From positions 1-64,000 of the forward strand of contig JAKOVH010000023.1 in the NCBI GenBank assembly GCA_029782145.1: 64,000 nucleotides of DNA, written 5' to 3'. The notes under the pieces are model-generated. The model searched no databases, was not told the origin of the DNA, and was given only the letters and a program-made list of their open reading frames with translations. Numbering within the stretch: position 1 is the stretch's first letter; each line of letters begins with the position of its first letter. This document shows, one piece after another, positions 45,212 through 53,278 of the stretch. The translations under genes were made by a program, and so were the position numbers. The stretch is from Actinomycetes bacterium. Its GTDB lineage: Bacteria > Actinomycetota > Acidimicrobiia > Acidimicrobiales > Acidimicrobilacustridaceae.

Positions 45212-45287
45212 CGGGCCGTACCCCGGTACCGGGTCAGCCAGGTGGGTCGAGGGCCCTGCGCCGCCGTCCGTGCGAAGATCACCGCCC

Positions 45288-45710
45288 ATGGAGCTGACCC
45301 CCTTCGCCACGCTGACCCTGACCACTGGCTCCGAGGGCCTGTACATGCTCGGGGCCACACCGGCCGGCACCCGCATCATCCAGGAGATCCACGGCGCCGA
45401 GCTCGTCGGCGACCGTGTGAAGGCGTCGCTGCTGGGCACGGCCAACGCCGACTGGCTCGCGATCGACGCCCAAGGCGTGGCCACCTTCGACATCCGCATG
45501 ACGCTCATGACCGACGACGACGCCGTGCTGTACCTCGCCTACTCGGGCAGGGCCGACTGGTCGGAAGGCCTGGGCCGCGGGCCGATCTTCGTCGGCGCCG
45601 AGCTCGAGGCGGGTGACGAGCGCTACCGCTGGCTCAACGCGCTCCACCTGTTCGGCCGGGGCGGGGTGGCCGACGGCGGCGTGCGGTACGAGTTCTTCCA
45701 GGGCAGCTGA
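45288..45710 (+). CDS. DUF3237 domain-containing protein
   Basis: A 140-aa protein consisting of one DUF3237 beta-barrel domain: PFATLTLTTGSEGLYMLGATPAGTR at the start, a central LAIDAQGVATFDIRMTLMTDDDAVLYLAYSG block, and the closing RYRWLNALHLFGRGGV. Function unknown; often found near aromatic or terpenoid catabolism. The ATG at 45288 is chosen over 45270 because the domain starts there. The merR-like gene is divergent and could regulate it. Confidence 0.85.
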   Translation: MELTPFATLTLTTGSEGLYMLGATPAGTRIIQEIHGAELVGDRVKASLLGTANADWLAIDAQGVATFDIRMTLMTDDDAVLYLAYSGRADWSEGLGRGPIFVGAELEAGDERYRWLNALHLFGRGGVADGGVRYEFFQGS

Positions 45711-45762
45711 CGAGCGCCGGCCGACCATCCCCGACCGTCGGCAGCGGGAGACCTCTTCTCGT

Positions 45763-45841
45763 CGTTCTGGTGGAGGATCAGCCACCGAATCCGGGGGCAG
45801 ACCTCCACCGGAACGGGCATTGCAGCGCGTGTCCAACCGAC
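45763..45841 (+). repeat. Direct repeat, left copy with internal hairpin
   Basis: The copy begins CGTTCTGGTGGAGG and ends CCAACCGAC. It differs from the right copy at two positions. One of those (A to G near 45810) breaks the hairpin formed by its 14-nt inverted arms, and the other breaks the inner CCACC/GGTGG pair. It lies just past the 3' end of the HNH gene. Confidence 0.9.
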
Positions 45842-45866
45842 GGTTCGGTGGGGATGACCGATGCCG

Positions 45867-47369
45867 TCAGAGGCGCGGGCAGAGCTCTCGGCGGCAGCGT
45901 TCGAGCACGATGCGGCGGTGGTGTTGATGCTCGGCTTCCTCGGCGGGGCTGCGGTGCTCGGAGCACGGGCAGTCGCATCCGGGGCGTCGGCCTCGGGGCG
46001 GTTCGTTGGGCAGCCGGGCCGCCTCGGCGGTGGTCGCCACAGGCAGTCGCGGGAGCTGGTCGTCGAGGCCGGGCGGTCGGGTCGTGCGGGTCGTGCCGTC
46101 CTCGAGCACCAACGTGTAGGTGCCGTCGGGTTCGATCCGATCGTGCCATCGATGCCGGTGCAACATGTGGTGGCAGCGGCGACACAAGGCGACGGCGTTG
46201 TCGATGTCGGTGCAGCCGCCTTCTTCCCAGGGCACGACGTGGTGGATGTCGCACTTCGACGGGTCGGCGCCGCACCCTCGGCAGCCGCCGTCGCGTGCGA
46301 GCACGGCTCGGCGCTGGGCGAGGGAGAAGGTGCGGCTGGACCGGCCCAGGTTGAGCAACCGGTTGCCGGCGGTGAGGAGCAGCTCCATGGCACCCCCGGA
46401 AGCGACGGCGGCCACGAGCGCGTCGGTCACGAGGTTGCCGTCGAGGGTCGTCGCCACACCGCCACCGCCCTTGAAGGCCTCGAGGAACAGGCCCCGGTCG
46501 AGCTCTCCGAGCCCGGGCCGGTTGGCCAGGAACCGTTGGAGGTCACCGGCGGTGACGACGCCGACCGCCTTTAGCCATGCTCGGTAGAGGGCGACGATGT
46601 CGGCGGTGACGGTGAGGCGTTCCGTGCGGCGGTTGCCGTCGGGGTTCACCAGTCCCGCGAGGTAGCCCTCGCAGACCGCCAAGAGGGCGTCGGCTCGGCG
46701 TTGCTTGGGGGTGCGGCGCTCGCCCGGGGCGTCGTCGCGGGTGGCGGCGGTGAGAGCCTTCTCGATGGTCGCGGCGGCGTCGGGGTCGAACGAGCCTCGT
46801 ACCACCAGCTCGTCGTCGAGGGTGCGGGACGCCGACAGCTCGCGTTCGGGCACGGCCTCGGTGGGCTCGATGCCGGCCTCGGTCGCTTCTCGTTGGGCGA
46901 AGTCGTCGGCCTGGCTGACCCAGCGCCGCAGGACGATGCCGGTCTGGTGGGCGGTGAGGGGCCGGAGCGCGTGGATGGTGTCGTCGATAGTGGCGGCGAA
47001 GCGCTCGACGTGCCGCTCGGGGACCACCGCGCAGGCCAGGTCGACCTGGGCCCCGGTGAGACGGCCGGCGCGCCACGCCTCGCCCAGCTCGGGCCAGGTC
47101 GCCAGCCGTGCGGCCCGTCGAGCGAGCCGGCGCGACTCCACCAGCGTGGTGCGGCAGCGATGGCGCACGAAGGTGGCCATGGTGGCGAACCCGTCGACCT
47201 CCGCCTGGCCCCGGCGCGAGTACTCCGCCTCGGCCGCGGTGATCTTGGCGTCGAGCAGCGAGAGCAGCTCTCGGGCCTCGGCGATGCTGTCGCCGAGGGA
47301 GGGCACGGAGGTGCGCTCGATCGTCGCTCGCAGGTCCTGAAGCGGGTCTCCGCCGACGCCAGGTTCCAT
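45867..47369 (-). CDS. DUF222/HNH endonuclease-domain protein (13E12 family)
   Basis: A 500-aa protein. Residues ~20-350 are the helical DUF222 region typical of mycobacterial 13E12 proteins (VDGFATMATFVRHRCRTT, LTGAQVDLACAVVPERH, RRADALLAVCEGYL). Residues ~375-430 are an HNH nuclease: GCRGCGADPSKCDIHHVVPW, then CTDIDNAVALCRRCHHMLH with the zinc-binding CxxC pair. A Cys/His-rich, basic tail follows. The ATG at 47369 is preferred to the open frame back to 47666, which runs through the repeat. A TACCCT/TTGCAC promoter sits right before it. The gene lies inside 79-bp direct repeats. Confidence 0.88.
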   Translation of the reverse strand: MEPGVGGDPLQDLRATIERTSVPSLGDSIAEARELLSLLDAKITAAEAEYSRRGQAEVDGFATMATFVRHRCRTTLVESRRLARRAARLATWPELGEAWRAGRLTGAQVDLACAVVPERHVERFAATIDDTIHALRPLTAHQTGIVLRRWVSQADDFAQREATEAGIEPTEAVPERELSASRTLDDELVVRGSFDPDAAATIEKALTAATRDDAPGERRTPKQRRADALLAVCEGYLAGLVNPDGNRRTERLTVTADIVALYRAWLKAVGVVTAGDLQRFLANRPGLGELDRGLFLEAFKGGGGVATTLDGNLVTDALVAAVASGGAMELLLTAGNRLLNLGRSSRTFSLAQRRAVLARDGGCRGCGADPSKCDIHHVVPWEEGGCTDIDNAVALCRRCHHMLHRHRWHDRIEPDGTYTLVLEDGTTRTTRPPGLDDQLPRLPVATTAEAARLPNEPPRGRRPGCDCPCSEHRSPAEEAEHQHHRRIVLERCRRELCPRL

Positions 47370-47376
47370 GCCGACG

Positions 47377-47405
47377 AGGGTAGCGTACGCCAGTTCGAAG
47401 TGCAA
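47377..47405 (-). promoter_or_regulatory. Promoter of the 13E12 HNH gene (leaderless)
   Basis: On the minus strand, TTGCAC (47405-47400), a 17-nt spacer and TACCCT (47382-47377) form a near-consensus sigma70-type promoter ending 7 nt before the ATG at 47369. The surrounding 47380-47450 is noticeably AT-richer than the rest. The 359 bp between the two genes otherwise holds only the right direct repeat. Confidence 0.65.
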
Positions 47406-47544
47406 TGAGAAATGCTGAGAATCATTGGTGTTTTCAGCCCACGCGCGCCATCGGAGGCCGACGCCACGAGGGCGAGCAGCGCCCCCGGCCGGGCAACGCC
47501 TCGACAGGGCGGAGCCGGCCGCACGCCGGACGGCCTCGCCCATC

Positions 47545-47623
47545 CGTTCTGGTGGAGGATCAGCCACCGAATCCGGTGGCAGACCTCCACCAGAACGGGC
47601 ATTGCAGCGCGTGTCCAACCGAC
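47545..47623 (+). repeat. Direct repeat, right copy with perfect hairpin
   Basis: The 14-nt arms at 47545-47558 and 47584-47597 are perfectly complementary, with an inner CCACC/GGTGG pair (47564-47568 and 47575-47579). The copy lies about 175 bp upstream of the HNH start and about 105 bp upstream of the next gene. Confidence 0.9.
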
Positions 47624-47728
47624 CCTTCGGGGCGGTGTCGTGCGACATCCATGGCCGCTGTGCCACACTGCCCGAGTAAGGGGGAGCATTAGAACGCGCC
47701 CAGAACCGCCTCGCACCGGAGGAACCTC

Positions 47729-48967
47729 ATGGAGTTCGCCGTCTTCCTGAACGGCTACATCCCGGGCCCGAACGCCCACGATTCAGAGATGCAGCACCTG
47801 TCGTACCTGCGCGAGGCGGAGTACGCCATCTTCGCCGACAAGCACAACTGGAAGTACGTGTGGTTCGGCGAGCACCACGCCCTCACCGAGTACTCCCAGC
47901 TGTCGGCGCCCGAGGTGGCGATCGGCTACATCGCCGCGCAGACCGAGTACATCCACCTGGGCACGGCCATCAACAGCCTCTCGCCCCGCAAGGAGCACCC
48001 CGTCCGCTACGCCGAGCGGGCGGCCACGATGGACCACTACACGAACCGCCGCTTCGAGTGGGGCACCGGCCGGGGCGCCGGTTCCCACGAGATGCGCTCG
48101 TTCAACATCATGGACAAGGACTCGACCAAGCCGGAGTGGAACGAGGTCGTCCGTGAGATCCCCCGCATGTGGGAGCTCGAGGACTACGAGTTCCAGGGCG
48201 AGACCTTCACCGTGCCCACGCCGCACAACGTGCTGCCCAAGCCCTACGGCCAGGGCCACCCGCCGATCTGGGTCGCCTGCGGCAACCCGCCCACGTTCAC
48301 CACGGCCGGGCAGATGGGCATCGGCGCCATCGCCTTCAACTTCGAGCCGATCTACGCCCTGCGAGGCCGCATCGAGGCCTACAAGGAGGGGATCGCCAAC
48401 TGCACCGAGCCCATCGGCCAGTTCAAGAACGACAACGTGATGATCACCAACTCGGTGATCTGCTGCGAGACCCGCGAAGAGGCACGCGAGATCGCCCTGC
48501 GCAAGGGCCGCGGCTACCTCGTGTCGATGGTGAACCTCTACCACGACACCATGCCGAAGTCCCAGGACGCCATCACCTGGCCGAGCAAGCCCATGTCGCT
48601 CTACGACATCGTGCAGTCCGGCATGGACGGCGACGAGCTGCTCGACGGCATCATCGAAGCCGGCCACATGCTGTGCGGCACGCCCGACGAGGTCAGCGAG
48701 CAGATCGCCAACTGGGGCGACGTGGGCATGGACCAGCTCGCCTTCGGCCTGCCCATCGAGGGCATGCACCACGAGGAGATCCTCGGCACCCTGGAGCTGT
48801 TCGGCGACAAGGTGATCCCCGAGTTCGACAAGGACCGCAAGCACTCCACCGACTACTACCGGGAGCAGGCCGTGCCGAAGTACGGCAGGTTCTCCAAGCC
48901 GCTCCCCGGCGACGTCGAGTGGCCCACCGTGCTGCCCACCAACAACCTCACCGGCACCCCGGACTGA
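47729..48967 (+). CDS. LLM-class flavin-dependent monooxygenase/oxidoreductase
   Basis: A 412-aa bacterial luciferase-fold protein. It starts MEFAVFLNGYIPG, has WFGEHHALTEYSQLSAPEV (the substrate/flavin His region), LGTAINSLSPRKEHPVRYAE and RFEWGTGRGAGSHE. The long C-terminal tail (KHSTDYYREQAVPKYGRFS) is typical of the LLM group found near TetR regulators. FMN or F420 use is not settled. ACCGGAGG lies just before the ATG. A tetR gene follows after 37 bp and probably controls it. Confidence 0.9.
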   Translation: MEFAVFLNGYIPGPNAHDSEMQHLSYLREAEYAIFADKHNWKYVWFGEHHALTEYSQLSAPEVAIGYIAAQTEYIHLGTAINSLSPRKEHPVRYAERAATMDHYTNRRFEWGTGRGAGSHEMRSFNIMDKDSTKPEWNEVVREIPRMWELEDYEFQGETFTVPTPHNVLPKPYGQGHPPIWVACGNPPTFTTAGQMGIGAIAFNFEPIYALRGRIEAYKEGIANCTEPIGQFKNDNVMITNSVICCETREEAREIALRKGRGYLVSMVNLYHDTMPKSQDAITWPSKPMSLYDIVQSGMDGDELLDGIIEAGHMLCGTPDEVSEQIANWGDVGMDQLAFGLPIEGMHHEEILGTLELFGDKVIPEFDKDRKHSTDYYREQAVPKYGRFSKPLPGDVEWPTVLPTNNLTGTPD

Positions 48968-49004
48968 GCCGGACCACCCGGTCCACCTGGACACGCGAGA
49001 GCCC

Positions 49005-49655
49005 GTGCCCCGCGACGCCACCGCCACCCGCGAAGCACTCCTTCGGGAGGCCGAGCGGCTGTTCGCGAGGCGCGGGCTCTACCAGGTCCAGGTGCGCGAG
49101 ATCGTCGAGGCGGCCGGCCAGCGCAACGTCTCGGCGCTGAACTACCACTTCGGCTCCCGCGAAGGCGTGGTGGAGGCCATCCTCGCCCGCCACGGCGAGC
49201 CCACCGACGTCGCGCGCGGCGAGCTGCTGGCGGTGGTGGGCCGCGACGCCTCCACGCGCGACCTGGTGGCGGCCCTCGTGGTGCCGTACACCGCCCACCT
49301 CCAGTCACCGGAGGGCCGCGACTACCTGCGCATCGTCGCCCAGCTCTCGGCCACGTTCTCGAACTGGCGGGTCCTCGGTCCGGGCACCGGCCCCCGTCTC
49401 ATCGAGATCCTCACCATCCTCGAGCAGCGGCCGTCGCACGTGCCCGAGGCCGTGCGCCGCGAGCGCGTCGTCGAGCTCATCATGCTCATGACCGTCGCCG
49501 CGTCGGAGCGGGCCCGGGTCCTGGAGAAGGAGCCCGAGCAGGAGCTCGACCACGCCACGTTCGCGGCCAACCTCACCGACGTGCTCGTCGGCGTGCTGGA
49601 CGCCCCGCTGCACGGCCCGCTGCCGAGCCTCGTCACCGACACCGCCGCCGGCTGA
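49005..49655 (+). CDS. TetR-family transcriptional regulator
   Basis: A 216-aa regulator. The N-terminal helix-turn-helix is ATREALLREAERLFARRGLYQVQVREIVEAAGQRNVSALNYHFGSREGV, the standard TetR layout. The C-terminal ~140 residues are an all-helical ligand/dimer domain (ERVVELIMLMTVAASERARVL). The GTG start is 37 bp after the LLM gene, so it is likely cotranscribed and self-regulating. A 29-bp tandem duplication spans its stop. Confidence 0.88.
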   Translation: MPRDATATREALLREAERLFARRGLYQVQVREIVEAAGQRNVSALNYHFGSREGVVEAILARHGEPTDVARGELLAVVGRDASTRDLVAALVVPYTAHLQSPEGRDYLRIVAQLSATFSNWRVLGPGTGPRLIEILTILEQRPSHVPEAVRRERVVELIMLMTVAASERARVLEKEPEQELDHATFAANLTDVLVGVLDAPLHGPLPSLVTDTAAG

Positions 49656-49692
49656 CCCGGCCAGCCGACACCGCCGCCGGGTGACCCGGCCG
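49636..49692 (+). repeat. 29-bp tandem duplication at the tetR stop
   Basis: The block starting CCGACACCGCCGCCGG occurs at 49636 and again 29 bp later at 49665, with one mismatch. The first copy contains the TGA of tetR and the second repeats it downstream. Confidence 0.75.
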
Positions 49693-49735
49693 GGGGAGGC
49701 GGGCAGGCCGGGCGGGTCGGGGACGACGGCGCGGG

Positions 49736-49741
49736 TACCGT
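49736..49741 (+). promoter_or_regulatory. -10 box for small membrane-protein gene
   Basis: TACCGT lies 8 nt before the ATG at 49750 and no SD is present. Confidence 0.4.
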
Positions 49742-49749
49742 GCCGGGCC

Positions 49750-50058
49750 ATGGCATCCGTCCCCACCGCCCCGATCGTCGCGACCGGCCTGGTCGGCGGC
49801 TACCTCGTCGCCCGCGAGACCGGGGTCCGGCCCCTCGGGGGGGCCGTCCTCGGCGCCTGCGGCCTGGTCGCCGGGCGCACCTGGCTGCGCACCGCCGGGC
49901 CCGCCACCACCGCGGTGCTGTCGGCGCTGTACCTCGGCGGCTTCGGGGCCAGCCATCCGCTCTCCAAGAAGCTCGGGCCCTGGCCGTCGGTGCTCGGCGT
50001 CGCTGCCGTGTCGGCGACCGCCTCGTGGCTCCTGGCCGACCGGAAGGCGTCCCGATGA
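49750..50058 (+). CDS. Small hydrophobic membrane protein
   Basis: A 102-aa protein with about three hydrophobic segments (IVATGLVGGYLVARE, VLGACGLVAGRTWL, TTAVLSALYLGGFGASH, LGVAAVSATASWLLAD). Gly-rich TMs suggest close packing in the inner membrane. No known domain. Its TGA overlaps the thioesterase ATG, so the two are coupled. Confidence 0.7.
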   Translation: MASVPTAPIVATGLVGGYLVARETGVRPLGGAVLGACGLVAGRTWLRTAGPATTAVLSALYLGGFGASHPLSKKLGPWPSVLGVAAVSATASWLLADRKASR

Positions 50059-50468
50059 GCGAGGCCCCCACGCGCAGCGCCGCCCCCGGGCCCCTGCCGG
50101 GGTTCGACGGCCTGGTCGGCACCGTCATCGACGAGCTCACACCCGACCGGGTGGTGGCCCACGTCGACCTCGGCCCGACCCACCACCAGCCCTACGGGAT
50201 CGTCCACGGCGGCGTCTACTGCACCCTCGTCGAGGTCGTCGGCAGCATCGCGGGCTCGCTGAACGCGCCCGAGGGCAAGGTCGTCGTGGGCGTCAACAAC
50301 AACACCCACTTCCTCGCCTCCATGAGCGAGGGGCGGGTCGTGGCCACCGGCACGCCGATCTCGCGGGGCCGCACCCAGCAGCTCTGGAACATCGACATCG
50401 TGCGCGAGGACGACGGGCGCCTGGTGGCCACCGGCCAGCTGCGGCTCCAGGCGATCGACGCCCGCTGA
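50055..50468 (+). CDS. PaaI-type hotdog-fold thioesterase
   Basis: A 137-aa hotdog protein. HQPYGIVHGGVYCTLVE is the PaaI/YdiI-type active-site segment (HGG with a following acidic residue), and GRVVATGTPISRGRTQQLW is the second strand region. It should hydrolyse acyl- or hydroxybenzoyl-CoA. The ATG overlaps the membrane-protein stop. Confidence 0.88.
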   Translation: MSEAPTRSAAPGPLPGFDGLVGTVIDELTPDRVVAHVDLGPTHHQPYGIVHGGVYCTLVEVVGSIAGSLNAPEGKVVVGVNNNTHFLASMSEGRVVATGTPISRGRTQQLWNIDIVREDDGRLVATGQLRLQAIDAR

Positions 50469-50538
50469 CCCGTCGGGGCACGCTCTCCCGGACCGGGCCG
50501 GACGGCGCCGGACGGGGCGCTGCGCGAGGCTCCCCGGC

Positions 50539-50724
50539 ATGTTCGACAACCGCATCACCCGGATGGTCGGGTGCGAGATCCCGATCCTGCAGGCGCCGAT
50601 GGGCTACATCTCCCGGGCGCCGCTCGCCTCGGCCGTCGCCAACGCCGGCGCCATCGGGATGATCGAGACCTCCTCGGGCGAGCTCGACGTCATCCGGGGG
50701 GCCTTCGGGTCACTACTCGGCTGA
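50539..50724 (+). pseudogene. Truncated 5' copy of nitronate monooxygenase
   Basis: The first ~50 codons match the start of the full gene at 50967 closely (FDNRITRMVGCEIPILQAP versus FDNRITRLFGCEIPIMQAP; shared SSGEL/SSGDL). The match ends near 50690, after which the frame runs into a TGA at 50722. The DNA copies differ at roughly one base in seven, so this is not a fresh duplication. It lacks all catalytic parts. Confidence 0.8.
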
Positions 50725-50921
50725 TGGCCTTCCTTTCCCTGCTTGCAGGCGTCGTGCTGCTCGCTACGGCTGCGCTACAGGCAGCGGATGCGCTCGGAAG
50801 GATGCGGGTCAGGAGTTACCCGTTCCTGAGATCCGAGAGTGCCGCCCTCAAGTGGGCCTACGTCTGCTGTCTGGTGACCGGAGGGCTCTTCGCGATGGCG
50901 TTTGGCCTCTGGGTGGCGTAG
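50724..50921 (+). CDS. Small two-TM hypothetical protein in lower-GC insert
   Basis: A 65-aa protein with two hydrophobic segments (FLSLLAGVVLLATAALQAAD and WAYVCCLVTGGLFAMAFGLW) joined by a short basic loop. Its ATG overlaps the TGA of the truncated copy by 1 nt. Base composition is visibly less GC-rich than the flanks, so it was probably acquired. I recognise no family. Confidence 0.5.
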   Translation: MAFLSLLAGVVLLATAALQAADALGRMRVRSYPFLRSESAALKWAYVCCLVTGGLFAMAFGLWVA

Positions 50922-50954
50922 CGGGACAGCCCCACATCAACGCCTGCACCGCCA

Positions 50955-50960
50955 TAGGGT
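50955..50960 (+). promoter_or_regulatory. -10 box for leaderless nitronate monooxygenase mRNA
   Basis: TAGGGT lies 6 nt before the ATG at 50967 with no SD sequence. Confidence 0.45.
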
Positions 50961-50966
50961 CCTTGG

Positions 50967-51998
50967 ATGTTCGACAACCGGATCACCCGACTCTTCGGGT
51001 GCGAGATTCCGATCATGCAGGCGCCGATGGGCTACATCTCCCGGGCGCAGTTGGCGTCCGCTGTAGCCAACGCCGGGGCGATCGGGATGATCGAGACCTC
51101 CTCGGGCGACCTCGAGGCCTTCCGCCGAGAGGTGAAGCTGGCGCAGGAGTGGGCCCCGGGAAAGTGCCTCACTGCAAACATCGCCCAGGCCTTCGTGCGC
51201 GATCCGTCGATCGTCGACTTCGTCGTCGAGCAGGGTGTCCGGTTCGTCACCACCTCGGCAGGCGATCCCAACCGCTACACGCGCCAGCTGAAGGACGCCG
51301 GCCTCGTCGTGTTCCACGTGGTGCCCACACTGCGGGCGGCGCTGAAGGCCGTCGATGCGGGGGTCGACGGGCTGGTCGTCGAAGGAGCCGAAGGCGGCGG
51401 GTTCAAGAACCCCCGCGACGTCGCCACCATGGTGCTGCTGCCGCTGGTGGCGTCGAAGGTCGACGTGCCGATCATCGCCGCGGGCGGCTTCGTCGACGGC
51501 GCCACCATGGCCGCCGCCTTCGCCCTCGGCGCCGAGGGGGTGCAGATGGGCACCCGCATGGTGGCCAGCGCCGAGTCGCCGATCCACGAGAACTGGAAGC
51601 AGGCGATCGTCGACGCCGCCGAGACCGGCACCGTGCTGCTCAACCGCCACGCCGCCCCGGCGGTGCGGGTGCTGCGCACCGAGGTGAGCGAGGCCTACGA
51701 GTTCGACACCGGGCGCAACGCCATGGGTGCCATGGCCGACCACCGCCGGGTGTACTTCGAGGGCGACCTGACGGCGGGCCTGGCGTTCGGCGGGCAGGTC
51801 GCCGGGCGCATCGACCGGGTGCGGCCGGTGGCCGAGGTGATCCGCGAGTGCGCCGACGACTGCCTGCGGGTCATCGCCGACCTCGCCGTCCGCTATCCGC
51901 CGTCGCCCTCGCCTTCGCCGGAGGAGCCGGACCAGGCGGCGACGCACGGGGCGAGCACCTCGGCCAAGGTGGGCGAACCCAGCTCCCGCAGCTCGTAG
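50967..51998 (+). CDS. Nitronate monooxygenase-family FMN enzyme
   Basis: A 343-aa TIM-barrel flavoprotein of the 2-nitropropane dioxygenase/NMO group. It shows IMQAPMGYISRAQLASAVANAG, VEGAEGGG, IIAAGGFVDGATMAAAFALGA and GVQMGTRMVA, which line the FMN phosphate. It oxidises nitronates or, in related enzymes, reduces enoyl groups. The last ~35 residues (PSPSPSPEEPDQAATHG, GEPSSRSS) have no family counterpart and run antisense across 106 bp of the next gene. A truncated copy of its 5' end precedes it. Confidence 0.88.
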   Translation: MFDNRITRLFGCEIPIMQAPMGYISRAQLASAVANAGAIGMIETSSGDLEAFRREVKLAQEWAPGKCLTANIAQAFVRDPSIVDFVVEQGVRFVTTSAGDPNRYTRQLKDAGLVVFHVVPTLRAALKAVDAGVDGLVVEGAEGGGFKNPRDVATMVLLPLVASKVDVPIIAAGGFVDGATMAAAFALGAEGVQMGTRMVASAESPIHENWKQAIVDAAETGTVLLNRHAAPAVRVLRTEVSEAYEFDTGRNAMGAMADHRRVYFEGDLTAGLAFGGQVAGRIDRVRPVAEVIRECADDCLRVIADLAVRYPPSPSPSPEEPDQAATHGASTSAKVGEPSSRSS

Positions 51999-53245
51999 CG
52001 CACCCGTCGCACCGGCACGTCGCCATCCAGCACGCTCGCCAGGTCGATGGGCGTCCCGGCCAGCACCACCTCGGGACGGGCGGCCCTGACGGTGGCCCGC
52101 AGGTCGGCCACCTGTTCGGGCGAGTAGCCCATCGCCGGCAGCACGGGGCCGAGCTGGCCGAAGCGCTCGAACACCGCCGCCAGCGAACCCACCGCGTAGG
52201 GGCGGGGATCGATCACCTCGGCGTGGCCGGCCCGGGCGGCCGCCAGCCCGGCGCCACCGGCCAGACCGCCGTGGGTCAGCGACGGCCCGTCCTCCACCAC
52301 CAGCACACGAGCGCCGGCGATCGGGGGGCCGTCGGCGAGGCTGACCTCGGATGCCGCCTCCACGACCGCCACACCGGGTCGGCACCGCTGTGCGATCGCC
52401 TCGCGGATGGCGACGAGCGCTCCCGGCGCCGCGGCGTCGACCTTGTTGATCACCACCACGTCGGCCGTCCGCAGGTTCACCTCGCCCGGGTGGTAGGTGG
52501 TCTCGTGGCCCGGCCGGAGCGCATCGACGACGGTGATGGTGAGGTCGGGCCGGAAGAAGGCGAAGTCGTTGTTGCCGCCGTCCCACAGCACCACGTCGCA
52601 CTCCGCCTCGGCCCGGTGGAGGATGGCCTCGTAGTCGACGCCCGCCCAGACCACGAACCCGTCGTCGACCGGGCGCTCGTACTCCTCGAGCTCCTCGACG
52701 GTGAGCGCGGCGGCGGCCAGGTCGGCCCGGCTGGCGAAGCGCTGCACGGCCATGGCGGCCAGGTCGCCGTAGGGCATCGGGTGGCGGACCCAGGCGACGC
52801 GGAGGCCCGCCGCCCGCAGCACCCCGGCCACGACCCGACTCGTCTGGCTCTTGCCGCAGCCGGTGCGCGACGCCACCACGGCCACGACCGGCCGGGTGCT
52901 CTCCAGCATGGTGGCCTTCGGCCCGACGAGGGTGAAGTCCGCACCCGCGGCCAGCACCCGGGATGCCACGTGCATGACCTCGACGTGGGGCAGGTCGGAG
53001 TAGGCGAACACGACCTCGTCGACCGCGTGGGCCTCGATGAGCTGCTCGATCTCGGCCTCGGGGCGGATCGGGATGCCGTCGGGATAGGCGGGGCCGGCCA
53101 GCTCGGGAGGGTAGGTGCGGTCGTCGATGCCGGGGATCTGGGCGGCGGTGAAGGCCACCACCCTCGACCCCGGGTCGTCGCGGAAGACGGTGTTGAAGAC
53201 GTGGAAGTCCCGACCTGCCGCACCCATGACGATGACCCGTCGCAC
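51893..53245 (-). CDS. Cyclic 2,3-diphosphoglycerate synthetase-family GTPase/ATPase
   Basis: A 450-aa protein resembling archaeal cyclic 2,3-diphosphoglycerate synthetase. The N-terminal Rossmann-like part is RVIVMGAAGRDFHVFNTVFR and the P-loop is VASRTGCGKSQTSR, followed by LWDGGNNDFAFFRPD and VVINKVDAA. Bacterial homologues exist and their product is uncertain; they may bind GTP as metal- or cofactor-related chaperones. The GTG start is right after a CATCAT-like box. Its 3' end overlaps the nitronate monooxygenase gene by 106 bp tail to tail. Confidence 0.82.
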   Translation of the reverse strand: MRRVIVMGAAGRDFHVFNTVFRDDPGSRVVAFTAAQIPGIDDRTYPPELAGPAYPDGIPIRPEAEIEQLIEAHAVDEVVFAYSDLPHVEVMHVASRVLAAGADFTLVGPKATMLESTRPVVAVVASRTGCGKSQTSRVVAGVLRAAGLRVAWVRHPMPYGDLAAMAVQRFASRADLAAAALTVEELEEYERPVDDGFVVWAGVDYEAILHRAEAECDVVLWDGGNNDFAFFRPDLTITVVDALRPGHETTYHPGEVNLRTADVVVINKVDAAAPGALVAIREAIAQRCRPGVAVVEAASEVSLADGPPIAGARVLVVEDGPSLTHGGLAGGAGLAAARAGHAEVIDPRPYAVGSLAAVFERFGQLGPVLPAMGYSPEQVADLRATVRAARPEVVLAGTPIDLASVLDGDVPVRRVRYELRELGSPTLAEVLAPCVAAWSGSSGEGEGDGG

Positions 53246-53278
53246 CGGGCCATGATGGCGCGGGGAGCGCTGGAGCGG

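Larger units (their letters stand above)
45763..47623. mobile_element. 13E12-type HNH element bounded by 79-bp direct repeats
   Basis: Two 79-bp direct repeats (45763-45841 and 47545-47623; 77 of 79 bases identical) bracket one gene, a DUF222/HNH protein on the minus strand. Each repeat contains its own inverted repeat. DUF222/HNH '13E12' genes are repeated and act as integration sites in Mycobacterium tuberculosis (REP13E12). The enclosed unit is 1.86 kb with no transposase or integrase. Repeat-flanked single-ORF layout suggests a self-mobile or recombining unit; mobility itself is inferred. Confidence 0.65.

Noticed and set aside
45867..47666. Longer start of the HNH protein at 47666, giving 599 aa.
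   Set aside because: The added N-terminus is a translation of the right direct repeat and AT-rich promoter region and has no DUF222 similarity; a leaderless promoter fits the ATG at 47369.
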